DNA of 39,802 nt from an uncultured Clostridia bacterium (GTDB taxonomy: Bacteria > Bacillota > Clostridia > Christensenellales > UBA1242). This document shows positions 1 through 7,806 of the stretch, piece after piece. A program made the translations under genes and the position numbers. The stretch spans positions 1 to 39,802 of the forward strand of contig CALWEA010000011.1 in NCBI GenBank assembly GCA_944376905.1. Direction: 5' to 3'. Below the pieces are notes generated by a model. That model was not told the origin of the DNA and did not search any database. It saw only the letters and a list, made by a program, of their open reading frames with translations. Position 1 is the stretch's first letter, and the number at the start of each line of letters is the position of its first letter.

Positions 1-372
1 AAACAAAATAAAAACATATAAAATTTTTAAAAAATATTTGATATTTATGTTTTATTATGCTAAAATATTATTGTTGAGATAAGAAAAAACTGCGTATATA
101 TACATTAAATACGCAGTTTTTTTAGTTTATAAAAAATGATAGATATAATACTCTTAATACTCTTAAACTTTTTAAATCATTAATTTTATATAATTGATTT
201 TTATTTGGTTTTTTTATTTATTATTTGATTTAGATTATTGATTTCATTTTTAAAAAATGTTGCCTTTTTTTTAATTATATGTTATTCTCTTAAAAGAATT
301 TTTATAAATAAACATCGTAATGTTGGTTTATTAATTAATTAGTTATTTTTATTTTAAAAGGATTTATTTTGT
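1..372. other. AT-rich upstream region of der
   Basis: This region holds the promoter-hairpin repeat at 38-123 and then about 250 bp of AT-rich non-coding DNA. The best candidate promoter for der is TTGCCT (260-265), a 17 nt spacer and TATTCT (283-288). No open reading frame of note is seen. Confidence 0.5.
38..123 (+). repeat. Promoter-hairpin repeat, copy 1 (putative ~50 nt hairpin RNA)
   Basis: A complete promoter is visible: TTGATA at 38-43, a 17 nt spacer ending in TGC (extended -10), and TAAAAT at 61-66. Exactly 23 nt later a strong hairpin begins at CTGCG (90). Its arms are 84-97 and 109-122, 14 bp long with an 11 nt loop, and it ends in seven T. A transcript starting near 73 would be about 50 nt and would consist of little more than a terminator-like hairpin. 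The same architecture recurs twice near 5.8 kb, with the same 17 nt and 23 nt spacings. It may be a tiny RNA gene, a short repeat element, or a promoter whose transcript is terminated at once. It does not obviously belong to der, which has its own candidate promoter at 260-288. Confidence 0.6.
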
Positions 373-1692
373 ATGAGAAAACCTATGGTTGCAATTGTTG
401 GGAGACCAAATGTTGGAAAAAGTTCGTTCTTTAATTATATTGTTGGTCATAGAATTAGTATTGTTGACCCAACTCCTGGCGTTACTCGTGATAGAGTTTA
501 TGCTAATGCAAATTGGTGTGGCCATGACTTTACCTTAGTTGATACTGGTGGACTTGACCCGAAAAGTAGTGACATTTTTCAGGAAAATATTTTTCGTCAA
601 GCACAAATTGCTATTGAACTTGCAGATGTAATTGTTTTTATGGTTGATGGGCGTGATGGTATTACCAATAACGACAAAGATATTGCTGATTTCTTACAAA
701 AAAGTAACAAAAATATTGTTTTGGTTGTTAATAAATTAGATAATTTTGAAGTTGATAAAACTTATGAATTTTATGAATTAAATTTAGGAGAGCCTTTTCC
801 TATTTCAGTTAAACAAGCAAAAGGGTTAGGAGAAGTTTTGGATAAAATTGTCGAATTTTTACCTAATCAATATGATGAAAAAAAAGATGATTCAATCAAA
901 ATTGCTGTTGTTGGGCGTCCTAATGCTGGGAAAAGTAGTATTGTTAACAAAATTTTGGGTGAAGATAGGGTAATGGTTTCTAATATTGCTGGAACAACAC
1001 GTGATGCTATTGATAGTAGTTTTAAATTTAATAATAAAAATTATACTATTATTGATACTGCTGGTTTAAGAAGAAAGCGTTCTTATGAAAATCAAAGTAT
1101 TGAAGGTTATTCCGTTCTTCGCTCGATGGACGCTATTTCAAGGGCAGATATTGTTTTAATTGTTTTTGATGCTAGTCAGGAGATTAGTGAACAAGATGTC
1201 CGTATTGCTGGTTATGTACATGAAGCGGGCAAACCATCAATTATAGTTATGAATAAGTGGGACTTGGTTGATAAAACAGACAAAACCATAAACAAGTTTA
1301 ACAAAATTTTAGACGAAAAGTTAAAGTTTATGTCTTATTTTAAACCTGTTTATATTTCTGCTTTGTCTGGAAAGCGTTTTGGAGATATAATGATTGAAGT
1401 TGAAAAAGTTCTTGAAAATTCTGCCAGAAGAATTAAAACAGGAACATTGAATGAACTTTTGGCAACTGCTGTTATGATGAATGAACCTCCTTATAGAAAA
1501 GGGCGTAGATTAAAAATTAAATATATAACACAAGCAGAAATTAATCCTCCAACTTTTGTTCTTTTTGTTAATGATGCTAATTTAATGCATTTTTCTTATT
1601 TAAGATATTTAGAAAATCATTTTCGTAATGCAGTTGATTTTTCTGGGACTCCAATTAAATTTGTTATAAGAGGACGAGAAAATAGTAATTAA
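373..1692 (+). CDS. der: Ribosome-assembly GTPase Der (EngA)
   Basis: This is Der, the tandem-GTPase assembly factor of the 50S ribosomal subunit; it acts in the cytoplasm. The two G domains are visible from their P-loops: GRPNVGKS at residues 10-17 and GRPNAGKS near 181-188. Switch motifs DTGG and DTAG and base-recognition motifs NKLD and NKWD are also present. The last ~85 residues form the KH-like domain. At 439 residues the length is normal for the family. The ATG is preceded by AAAAGGA (356-362), a slightly long 10 nt spacing. A 319 bp gap with its own promoter separates it from plsY, so it is probably transcribed alone. The assignment rests on family-wide conserved motifs and is secure. 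Confidence 0.97.
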   Translation: MRKPMVAIVGRPNVGKSSFFNYIVGHRISIVDPTPGVTRDRVYANANWCGHDFTLVDTGGLDPKSSDIFQENIFRQAQIAIELADVIVFMVDGRDGITNNDKDIADFLQKSNKNIVLVVNKLDNFEVDKTYEFYELNLGEPFPISVKQAKGLGEVLDKIVEFLPNQYDEKKDDSIKIAVVGRPNAGKSSIVNKILGEDRVMVSNIAGTTRDAIDSSFKFNNKNYTIIDTAGLRRKRSYENQSIEGYSVLRSMDAISRADIVLIVFDASQEISEQDVRIAGYVHEAGKPSIIVMNKWDLVDKTDKTINKFNKILDEKLKFMSYFKPVYISALSGKRFGDIMIEVEKVLENSARRIKTGTLNELLATAVMMNEPPYRKGRRLKIKYITQAEINPPTFVLFVNDANLMHFSYLRYLENHFRNAVDFSGTPIKFVIRGRENSN

Positions 1693-2011
1693 ATAATTAA
1701 TTTTATAATTTTATAAATATTTGTTTATTTTTTTTGAATTTATGATAAACTTTTGTAGTATTTTATTATGTATGATAAAGTATGAAAATTATATAAAAAT
1801 AAAAAAGTCAATAAAAACAAATATCTTTAATCTTAAAATATAAAATTTTGTTATTATATTATGGGGTATTGAGCAAAAATTAAGCACAATAATCAAATAC
1901 TTTTATTAAAAATCTATATCTTGCAAACTTAAAAAAAGTATTTGACATTTAATTATTAAAAAATTACAATACTTTTGACAAAAATAATTAACAAAAAAAG
2001 GAATTGTTAAA
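1693..2011. other. Intergenic region der-plsY with dyad and promoter
   Basis: This gap has no open reading frame. Its 3' half carries the plsY promoter and an 11 bp inverted repeat (1894-1904 and 1934-1944), listed separately. The rest is A/T runs. Confidence 0.5.
1894..1976 (+). promoter_or_regulatory. plsY promoter with 11 bp inverted repeat overlapping the -35 box
   Basis: TTGACA at 1942-1947, a 17 nt spacer and TACAAT at 1965-1970 form a near-consensus vegetative promoter about 40 bp before plsY. The -35 region sits inside AAAAGTATTTG (1934-1944), whose exact reverse complement CAAATACTTTT lies at 1894-1904. A third partial copy (ATACTTTT, 1969-1976) overlaps the -10 region. Repeated half-sites over a promoter suggest a repressor operator. 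Phospholipid genes in Bacillota are often controlled by FapR or FabT, but the sites here do not clearly match either consensus. Confidence 0.6.
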
Positions 2012-2734
2012 ATGGAAATAGCAATTAAATTTACTTTATTGATTATTTGTTCTTATCTTTTAGGAAATATTCATTTCGCAAAAATTATTTCCAAAAATAA
2101 AGATAAAGACATAACAAAACAGGGTAGCGGTAATCCTGGAACAATGAATATGTTGAGGACTTTTGGTTTTTTGCCTGGACTATTAACTTTGATTTTAGAT
2201 ACATTAAAGGGTGTTATTCCTGCATTAACAGGTTATTTGTTGTTTGGTGGGGCAAGCGGAGGGGCGATGGCCTACATTGGATTATATGCTGGTGGACTAG
2301 CCGTTGTTTTAGGGCATAATTTTCCTGTTTTTGCCCATTTTAAAGGTGGTAAAGGTGTTGCGTGTTTGCTAGGAATTTTCCTTGTTGCACGTCCAATAGA
2401 AACTTTAATTGCTATTGTGGTTGTGTTTGTCTATTTGTGTATATTTGATTACGCTGCTGTTGGTTCATTTATTTTGATAACTGCTATAACTTTATGTGAG
2501 GCTTATAGAATTGATGTTGCTGGTTATGATTCAACTTTATCATTGGTTTTAAAATTGTTCTTATTTGTTTTGTTCTTCTTAACTTGGTTTATGCATCGTC
2601 AAAATATTTTTAGAATGTTAATAGGTAAGGAAAATAAAATAAATTTGGTTGGAGCGATGAAAAAACTAGGCAAAAAAAATAGATTAGCGAAAAAAGAAGT
2701 TAAAAGAGAAGAAAAAAATAAAGAAATAGGCTAA
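2012..2734 (+). CDS. plsY: Acyl-phosphate:glycerol-3-phosphate acyltransferase PlsY
   Basis: PlsY is the integral-membrane enzyme that moves an acyl group from acyl-phosphate to glycerol-3-phosphate, the first step of phospholipid synthesis. Signature motifs are present: SGNPGTMN near residues 39-46 (the glycine/asparagine-rich acceptor motif) and GHNFPVFAHFKGGKGVA near 101-117. About five hydrophobic segments are visible. The protein is 240 residues, longer than the usual ~200, because of a lysine/glutamate-rich cytoplasmic tail after about residue 205. An AAGGA site lies before the ATG. The next gene starts 11 bp after the stop, so the two are probably co-transcribed. Confidence 0.95.
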   Translation: MEIAIKFTLLIICSYLLGNIHFAKIISKNKDKDITKQGSGNPGTMNMLRTFGFLPGLLTLILDTLKGVIPALTGYLLFGGASGGAMAYIGLYAGGLAVVLGHNFPVFAHFKGGKGVACLLGIFLVARPIETLIAIVVVFVYLCIFDYAAVGSFILITAITLCEAYRIDVAGYDSTLSLVLKLFLFVLFFLTWFMHRQNIFRMLIGKENKINLVGAMKKLGKKNRLAKKEVKREEKNKEIG

Positions 2735-2745
2735 ATGGTGGAAAT

Positions 2746-3681
2746 ATGACAACATTTGAAATAATATCTATCATTTTGGCTGTTGTTATTTTAATTTCTG
2801 TTATTTTGTATTTGATAATTGGTGAAATTTGTTGTAGATTAATTTTGCGACGGAAATCCGTAGCAGAATCTGTTATAAACTATCAAATGGATAACACCTT
2901 GAATCTATATAAAATTGACTATGATTGGTGGAAAAATTTTAATTTTGAAAAGAGAGAAATAATCTCTTTTGATGGTTTAAAATTATATCCTGTTTTTTAT
3001 AAAAACAACAATTCTAGAAAAGTTGCAATAATTATTCACGGTTATTTTGCACACTACACAGAAATGAATCAATATGCTAAAATGTTTATTAATTTAGGAT
3101 ACAACATTGTTTTAACTCAAAATAGAGCACATGGTGATAGTGAGGGAAAATATGTTGGAATGGGATGGTTGGATAGGTTAGACATTTTAACATTATTAGA
3201 TGAAGTAAATAATTACTTTGGAAGTGATTGTGAAATAGTTGTTTTTGGTTTGTCTATGGGTGCATCAACAGTTTGTATGTTGTCAGGTGAAAAACTTCCA
3301 ACTAATGTAACTCATTTAATTGCTGATTGTGGATATAGTAGTGTTTATGAAGAATTTACAACATTATCAAAAAGATTTACAAAAATTTCAATAAAACCAT
3401 TAATGTTTATTTTTAATAGTTATTGTTTAATGCGGTGTGGGTATGAATTAAAGGAGGCAGATTGTTTAAAGCAACTTGCGAGATGTAAACTTCCTATTTT
3501 ATTCATACATGGCGATGCAGATACATTTGTCGATTATTCTATGCAAGATAAGTTATATAACGCAACCCCTAAACATTTGCGTCAAAAACTAACATTTTCA
3601 AGATGTGGACATGCAGAATCATTGCCAAGCAATATAGAAGAGTATTATAAAGAAGTAGAAAAATTTTTGAATAAAAAATAA
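2746..3681 (+). CDS. Membrane-anchored alpha/beta hydrolase
   Basis: This is an alpha/beta-hydrolase-fold protein of 311 residues with an N-terminal membrane anchor at residues 5-26, so the catalytic domain probably sits at the membrane surface. The nucleophile elbow is GLSMG with Ser170. The likely acid is Asp259 in HGDADTFV and the likely base is His289 in CGHAES. The oxyanion-side motif HGYFAHYTE follows beta-strand 3. The arrangement resembles Bacillus YqkD/BEM46-type hydrolases, whose substrates are poorly known. It lies 11 bp after plsY and is followed by a bidirectional terminator at 3681-3730. Co-transcription with plsY hints at a lipid-related role, but that is inference only. Confidence 0.85.
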   Translation: MTTFEIISIILAVVILISVILYLIIGEICCRLILRRKSVAESVINYQMDNTLNLYKIDYDWWKNFNFEKREIISFDGLKLYPVFYKNNNSRKVAIIIHGYFAHYTEMNQYAKMFINLGYNIVLTQNRAHGDSEGKYVGMGWLDRLDILTLLDEVNNYFGSDCEIVVFGLSMGASTVCMLSGEKLPTNVTHLIADCGYSSVYEEFTTLSKRFTKISIKPLMFIFNSYCLMRCGYELKEADCLKQLARCKLPILFIHGDADTFVDYSMQDKLYNATPKHLRQKLTFSRCGHAESLPSNIEEYYKEVEKFLNKK

Positions 3682-3730
3682 AAAAGCAAACTAACGAGTT
3701 TAACTAATCTTTAAACTTATTTTGCTTTTT
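3681..3730. terminator. Bidirectional hairpin terminator between convergent genes
   Basis: AAAAAGCAAA (3681-3690) pairs with TTTGCTTTTT (3721-3730), and an inner stem AGTTTAA/TTAAACT (3697-3703 and 3711-3717) continues the structure. A T-run follows on the plus strand and an A-run precedes it, so it can serve both the hydrolase gene and the convergent minus-strand gene. Confidence 0.75.
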
Positions 3731-3785
3731 TATTTAATTAATAATTTTACAATTTGTTTATTGTTTATTATTTATTGTTTTGTGT

Positions 3786-5513
3786 TTAGTAATCATTATT
3801 TTGTTGAAAAACGTAACTTAAAACACAAGTAGGGCGTATAACATATTTACTTGTAGGATTTTTATCTTTATAATAACTATTTAAAATCTCAATTCCTCCA
3901 TTTTGATCAAAGCAAAATGAACCGCTATATCTTGTAAAATGTGTTCCTGCGTACTTTGGGTACTCCCAACCTTCTTCAAATTCAGTAAAGTATCCTTCTT
4001 CATTAACATAATAAGGTAAAACTTCGCTGTCTAGTCTTATAAAATAACATCCTTCCATAATCCAAGTTGCACTATCATCAGTTTCTGGATTATCTCCATC
4101 AGCCCAAACTTTTCTGTAGATATCACTTGTTGGTTTTGCTTCTCTTTTAGGTAACCATAATTCTTGTTCACCAAAATAATAAGTTACTTCTCTTTCTATG
4201 TTGAGTGAAAGATCAGGTTGCCATGTCATTATTTCATAATATCCTGGTATTAAGTTGGTGGGTTGTTCCTCCTCCTCAATAATTATTCCATAAGTTGAAT
4301 ATTCATAAAACTCATATACATCTACATTAATAAAGCCCGGATTCATCCAACTAAAAAATCTATTATAAGGAGCAGGACCGTACACTGGCTCATCTCTATC
4401 ACTCATCAAGGTGTCAACCAAGTTGCCAAAAGATATATTACGTGTAGCAAATAAATAATTTGATGTTTCTAAATTTATTTCAGGAGAGTTTTCTAAAATA
4501 TAATTATGCATTTTTTCTTCAAAAGAAAAGAAATTAGAGTATATTGTGTCTTGGTCGCTTTGAAAAGATGTATCAAATTCATCTTCATAAGAGAGTTTAA
4601 AATTATCTCCTAAAGTCATTGTTGCATAATCATTAACAAGTTCATCACTTAATTCTAGACCAAATTCTCTAACAAGAAGTAAGTTTTTGGCAGGTTCTCC
4701 ATTTATAAAAATTTGTTTGCTAAAATTATCATAAGTAAATAATCCATTATTTTCGTTTACATTAGTACATAATATTCCATTTGTTAAGCGTTGATAATCT
4801 TCAACATCACCGGTTGTTGCCTCTAAAACAATATAAGTTGTTTCGCCACCCATGGTAACATAGTAGGGATATTTTTCTGTGCTACTTTTGTCAACTTCTT
4901 GTCCAGATTCATATTTGAAAACTTGTAAAAAATCAGGGGGAACCTCTATAAATTGTAAATTTATTATTATGCTACCTAATTGAGAAGATGTTGGTCGTTC
5001 ATCTAACGAATCTAAACCTGTTGCAATTTGCATAATAGTTGAAATATTTTTTACTAATGTTTCGCTTCTTGTATTGTTATCTCCACAAGTAATAGAACAT
5101 TGTAAATTATGTCCGATTTGATTATCACTTCCATATCCACTTTCATATTCATCGTATGATGTAACACGAAAATAAATGTCACCATATGCTCCTATTGGTG
5201 TTAAAGTTTGTGAGTTTATATGAATTGTATCATTAGACATACTTTGAATATACATTCCATTTGAAACAGGGTTTAAACTATTATATATTTCAACATATTC
5301 AGTTTCTTCAATTCTTTGGTCATCTGTTCCGCCATTCGCTCCGTTTATTCCCATTTCAACTTTAACTAAATATTCTGGTTGGTATTTTACACCAACATTA
5401 AACATAGAATTTTTTGTTATAGATAAAGCATAAACTGCAACATACGCCATTAAACAAATAGTTAAAATCAAACTTATTGATAAGAATATTGTCTTTTTCT
5501 TTGAATGGATCAT
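3786..5513 (-). CDS. Large exported protein of unknown function, N-terminally anchored
   Basis: I do not recognise this 575-residue protein. It starts with MIHSKKK and a hydrophobic stretch at about residues 8-30, fitting a signal peptide without an obvious lipobox or a signal anchor. The rest is soluble, acidic and rich in Tyr, Glu, Asn and Thr, with a cluster EEEEQP near residue 415 and only a few cysteines, as expected of an extracellular beta-rich protein. No LPXTG motif or C-terminal anchor helix is seen. An AAAGGAG site precedes the ATG. The upstream region repeats ATGTAAATT or its complement three times (5531-5599), which may be an operator. It ends at the shared terminator at 3681-3730. 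It could be a surface or adhesive structure protein; function unknown. Confidence 0.8.
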   Translation of the reverse strand: MIHSKKKTIFLSISLILTICLMAYVAVYALSITKNSMFNVGVKYQPEYLVKVEMGINGANGGTDDQRIEETEYVEIYNSLNPVSNGMYIQSMSNDTIHINSQTLTPIGAYGDIYFRVTSYDEYESGYGSDNQIGHNLQCSITCGDNNTRSETLVKNISTIMQIATGLDSLDERPTSSQLGSIIINLQFIEVPPDFLQVFKYESGQEVDKSSTEKYPYYVTMGGETTYIVLEATTGDVEDYQRLTNGILCTNVNENNGLFTYDNFSKQIFINGEPAKNLLLVREFGLELSDELVNDYATMTLGDNFKLSYEDEFDTSFQSDQDTIYSNFFSFEEKMHNYILENSPEINLETSNYLFATRNISFGNLVDTLMSDRDEPVYGPAPYNRFFSWMNPGFINVDVYEFYEYSTYGIIIEEEEQPTNLIPGYYEIMTWQPDLSLNIEREVTYYFGEQELWLPKREAKPTSDIYRKVWADGDNPETDDSATWIMEGCYFIRLDSEVLPYYVNEEGYFTEFEEGWEYPKYAGTHFTRYSGSFCFDQNGGIEILNSYYKDKNPTSKYVIRPTCVLSYVFQQNNDY

Positions 5514-5529
5514 AATAAAATTCTCCTTT

Positions 5530-5600
5530 TAATTTACATTTTTTTATATAAATTAAATTTACATAGAACATTTTACTATTTGATAAAAATATGTAAATTA
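5530..5600 (-). promoter_or_regulatory. Repeated ATGTAAATT sites upstream of exported protein
   Basis: The 9-mer ATGTAAATT, or its complement AATTTACAT, occurs near 5531-5539, near 5553-5562 and near 5591-5599, all just upstream of the minus-strand start at 5513. The outer two are inverted relative to each other. Such spacing fits operator half-sites, but simple AT-richness could also produce it. Confidence 0.3.
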
Positions 5601-5750
5601 TAATTTTTTAAAAATTTTTTTAAATTTACTCTAAAATTTTTACAATCAAATAAAGAAAAAATTATAAAATTGTATTTTTTAAAAATATATTAGATTTTAG
5701 TAAAAACCCTTTAATTATAAGAACTTTTTTATAAATAAACTTCTCTGTCA

Positions 5751-5830
5751 ACTGCGTATTTAATATATAAATACGCAGTATTTTCAATATTAAACATTTA
5801 AATTTTGTGCCAATAAAACATAAATTATAA
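5751..5830 (-). repeat. Promoter-hairpin repeat, copy 2 (minus strand)
   Basis: Read on the minus strand, TTATAA (5830-5825), a 17 nt spacer and CAAAAT (5807-5802) give a degenerate promoter. Exactly 23 nt later the hairpin starts at CTGCG (5778). The stem is 12 bp perfect (5751-5762 with 5768-5779) with a 5 nt loop. The 34 bp at 5751-5784 are the exact reverse complement of 5915-5948 in copy 3. The spacer shares TTTATGTTTTATT with copy 1. The weak -10 suggests this copy may be decaying. Confidence 0.6.
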
Positions 5831-5868
5831 AAATAAAAAAAATAAAATAAAAAAATTCTAAAAAGTAT

Positions 5869-5951
5869 TTGCTTTTTATGTTTATTTATGCTAAAATATT
5901 TGCACAATAAACATAAAATACTGCGTATTTATATATTAAATACGCAGTATT
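5869..5951 (+). repeat. Promoter-hairpin repeat, copy 3
   Basis: TTGCTT (5869-5874), a 17 nt spacer ending in TGC, and TAAAAT (5892-5897) form an extended -10 promoter. After 23 nt the hairpin begins at CTGCG (5921). The stem is 15 bp perfect (5917-5931 with 5937-5951) with a 5 nt loop. The predicted transcript is about 48 nt. On the minus strand the same hairpin is followed by TTTTATG, so it may also terminate the DUF1828-like gene. Copies 2 and 3 point away from each other. Confidence 0.6.
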
Positions 5952-6038
5952 AATTTCTTTAATAATAATCAACCATATAGCAAAGCATAAAATTGAAATG
6001 AGAAATAAAATTTTTTTATAAATAAAATATTTCAAGTT

Positions 6039-6431
6039 TTAATTTTGTTTGTCTGGGGCATCGAAAAATGCGTACATATTTACAAGTTGACCAATACACA
6101 TCAGCATATCAAATATACGCTTTTCTAATGCTTGTTCATTTTGAATTTCAATGTAAATCATTCCATTACTCAATTTGAAACCATAAATTCGCAAAACAGC
6201 ATTAATACAATTTTTAACATCAGGTGCTCTGAGTTCATAAATATTGTTCATAATACGAAGTGTTTGTTTCTTATCAGATAATACCCAACCTTCTTTTACT
6301 TTATCAAGAAAAAGAGAAATAGGTGTTCTTGTTGGGTATGACGCTCCTGTTATTATTTGAATTTCTTTATCTCCATTTGTCTTTAATTTGAAAACGGATG
6401 TAATTGTTTTTGATATTGTGTTAAAATCCAT
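6039..6431 (-). CDS. DUF1828-like small protein
   Basis: This 130-residue soluble protein has no signal peptide or membrane segment. The order of features (an early G-D motif, a strand with IITGASYPTRTPISLFL, then GWVLSDKKQTLRIMNN, then a long mixed alpha/beta C-terminal half) resembles DUF1828 proteins, which carry a 'v.LTD.G.tl..l' pattern; here it reads VLSDKKQTLRIM. The family function is unknown to me; members are often found near mobile or defence genes. AAAGGAG precedes the ATG. A perfect 14 bp palindrome, ACATATTAATATGT (6458-6471), lies just upstream and may be an operator. The gene runs toward the hairpin repeats, which may terminate it. The family call is tentative. Confidence 0.65.
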   Translation of the reverse strand: MDFNTISKTITSVFKLKTNGDKEIQIITGASYPTRTPISLFLDKVKEGWVLSDKKQTLRIMNNIYELRAPDVKNCINAVLRIYGFKLSNGMIYIEIQNEQALEKRIFDMLMCIGQLVNMYAFFDAPDKQN

Positions 6432-6457
6432 TATAAAACTCCTTTAAAGAACTCTAT

Positions 6458-6471
6458 ACATATTAATATGT
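6458..6471. promoter_or_regulatory. 14 bp palindrome upstream of the DUF1828-like gene
   Basis: ACATATTAATATGT is a perfect dyad 27 bp before the minus-strand start at 6431. ACATATTG follows almost directly. The position suits a repressor site, but AT-rich palindromes arise readily in this genome. Confidence 0.3.
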
Positions 6472-6615
6472 TACATATTGTTGGCATAATACTTTTTTTA
6501 TATTATATGAGTGTATTCTATCACAAAATTTTCATTTATGCAAATCTTTTATAAAAATTGTTATAATTTTGTTTTAAACAATGGTTTCATCTAAAAAGAT
6601 TTGCCATAAAAATAC

Positions 6616-6644
6616 TTGTTATTGTTATTTTTGTATGTTATATT
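6616..6644 (+). promoter_or_regulatory. ung promoter predicting a leaderless mRNA
   Basis: TTGTTA (6616-6621), a 17 nt spacer and TATATT (6639-6644) form a promoter whose expected start point, about 7 nt downstream, is the A of the ung ATG (6651). No Shine-Dalgarno sequence lies between. Confidence 0.55.
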
Positions 6645-6650
6645 TTACTT

Positions 6651-7313
6651 ATGTTTAAAATAACAAAGAATTGGTATAATTTATTAAAAGATGAATTCAA
6701 TAAACCTTATTTTAAAAATCTTCAATCTTTTTTGAAAGACGAATACTCTCATTATATTATTTATCCCAAACCTGAAAATATTTTTAATAGTATGAATTAT
6801 TGTAAATATGATGATATTAAAGTTGTAATCATAGGACAAGACCCATATCATCAACCAAACCAAGCACATGGTTTATGTTTTTCTGTTCAAGATGGACAAC
6901 CTTTACCTCCTTCATTAAAAAACATTTTTAAAGAAATTGAAAGCGATTTAGGAATAAAATGCAAGAGTAGTGGGGATTTGCGTCGTTGGGCGGTTCAAGG
7001 TGTTTTATTGTTAAACACTGTTTTAACTGTTAGACAAGGACAACCAAATTCGCACAAAGATAAAGGTTGGGAAATCTTTACTAAATTTATAATATCCCTT
7101 ATTAATAAAAAAAGTGAACAAGTTATTTTTGTTTTATGGGGTGCGAATGCAAGAATTTTTTTACCTTTGATAGATTCTTCTAAACATCTCATTTTACAAT
7201 CAGCACACCCAAGTCCACTTTCTGCATATAATGGATTTTTTGGTTGTAAACATTTTTCTCAAATAAATAATAATTTAGTTTCACGTGGCTTAAAACCTAT
7301 AAACTGGGAATAG
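6651..7313 (+). CDS. ung: Uracil-DNA glycosylase, family 1
   Basis: Ung removes uracil from DNA at the start of base-excision repair. The family-1 catalytic motif GQDPYH is at residues 62-67 with the water-activating Asp64. The minor-groove loop HPSPLSAYNGFFGCKHF begins at His186. The 220-residue length is normal, and the N-terminus aligns with the usual family start (PYF..L..FL), so the ATG at 6651 should be right. There is no ribosome binding site. The best promoter ends 6 nt before the ATG, so the message may be leaderless. No partner gene lies close by on the same strand. Confidence 0.96.
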   Translation: MFKITKNWYNLLKDEFNKPYFKNLQSFLKDEYSHYIIYPKPENIFNSMNYCKYDDIKVVIIGQDPYHQPNQAHGLCFSVQDGQPLPPSLKNIFKEIESDLGIKCKSSGDLRRWAVQGVLLLNTVLTVRQGQPNSHKDKGWEIFTKFIISLINKKSEQVIFVLWGANARIFLPLIDSSKHLILQSAHPSPLSAYNGFFGCKHFSQINNNLVSRGLKPINWE

Positions 7314-7537
7314 TATCTTCAAATAAAAGTTAGCATAAAAAATCTTGTTTATATAGTAATTATTAATTGTTATGAATTTTAAATGTTTCTTATACTTATA
7401 TAATAATTGTTAATAGATGTAAATTTTGCAGATGTAGTTTAGATAAATTGTCTTTATTAAAAATAGAATTTCTTTTTATTAATATAATCAAAATAATAAA
7501 AATTAAAAATGATTATTTTTATTGTAATAAAAAAATA

Positions 7538-7625
7538 TTAAATGGTTTTGCTTAAAACAAAAAAAATATATATTAAAAAATTAAATGGTTTTGCTTAAAA
7601 ATAAAAAAATATGTATTGAAAAAAA
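7538..7625. repeat. Imperfect 43 bp tandem duplication
   Basis: The 20-mer TTAAATGGTTTTGCTTAAAA occurs at 7538 and 7581, 43 bp apart. The A-rich tails also match, with a few substitutions. Confidence 0.7.
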
Positions 7626-7693
7626 TACAACTTTACATATCGTGGCAATATGGGAATGTGAAACAATAGTTAAAAATAAAAAAATAGGGGGGG

Positions 7694-7722
7694 TTTACAA
7701 ACTCTTTTTTTATTGCTATAAT
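7694..7722 (+). promoter_or_regulatory. Promoter of the coiled-coil membrane protein gene
   Basis: TTTACA (7694-7699) and TATAAT (7717-7722) are separated by exactly 17 nt. The expected start is near 7729, about 78 nt before the chosen ATG. Confidence 0.7.
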
Positions 7723-7806
7723 AAGTATGGTTTAAATTTTTTATTTATTATTTTAACTAAATTTACTTTTCAACTAATTATTATAAACAAAAGAAGGTTA
7801 GTTTTT

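Larger units (their letters stand above)
5514..6038. other. Non-coding region carrying two divergent hairpin repeats
   Basis: No credible gene is seen between the exported protein and the DUF1828-like gene. The 81-codon frame at 5662-5907 is low-complexity and covers the repeats. The region holds the two promoter-hairpin copies at 5751-5830 and 5869-5951, arranged back to back. Confidence 0.6.
7314..7806. other. Intergenic region with tandem duplication and promoter
   Basis: An imperfect tandem duplication of about 43 bp is present: TTAAATGGTTTTGCTTAAAA at 7538-7557 and again at 7581-7600, each followed by similar A-rich sequence. Downstream lies the promoter TTTACA (7694-7699), a 17 nt spacer and TATAAT (7717-7722). 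The reading frame that extends upstream to 7585 starts before this promoter, so it is unlikely to be translated in full. Confidence 0.6.

Noticed and set aside
5662..5907. 81-codon minus-strand frame
   Set aside because: Low-complexity sequence covering the promoter-hairpin repeats, with no ribosome binding site.
7585..7806. N-terminal extension of the coiled-coil protein
   Set aside because: It starts upstream of the gene's own promoter (7694-7722), while a good ribosome binding site marks 7807.
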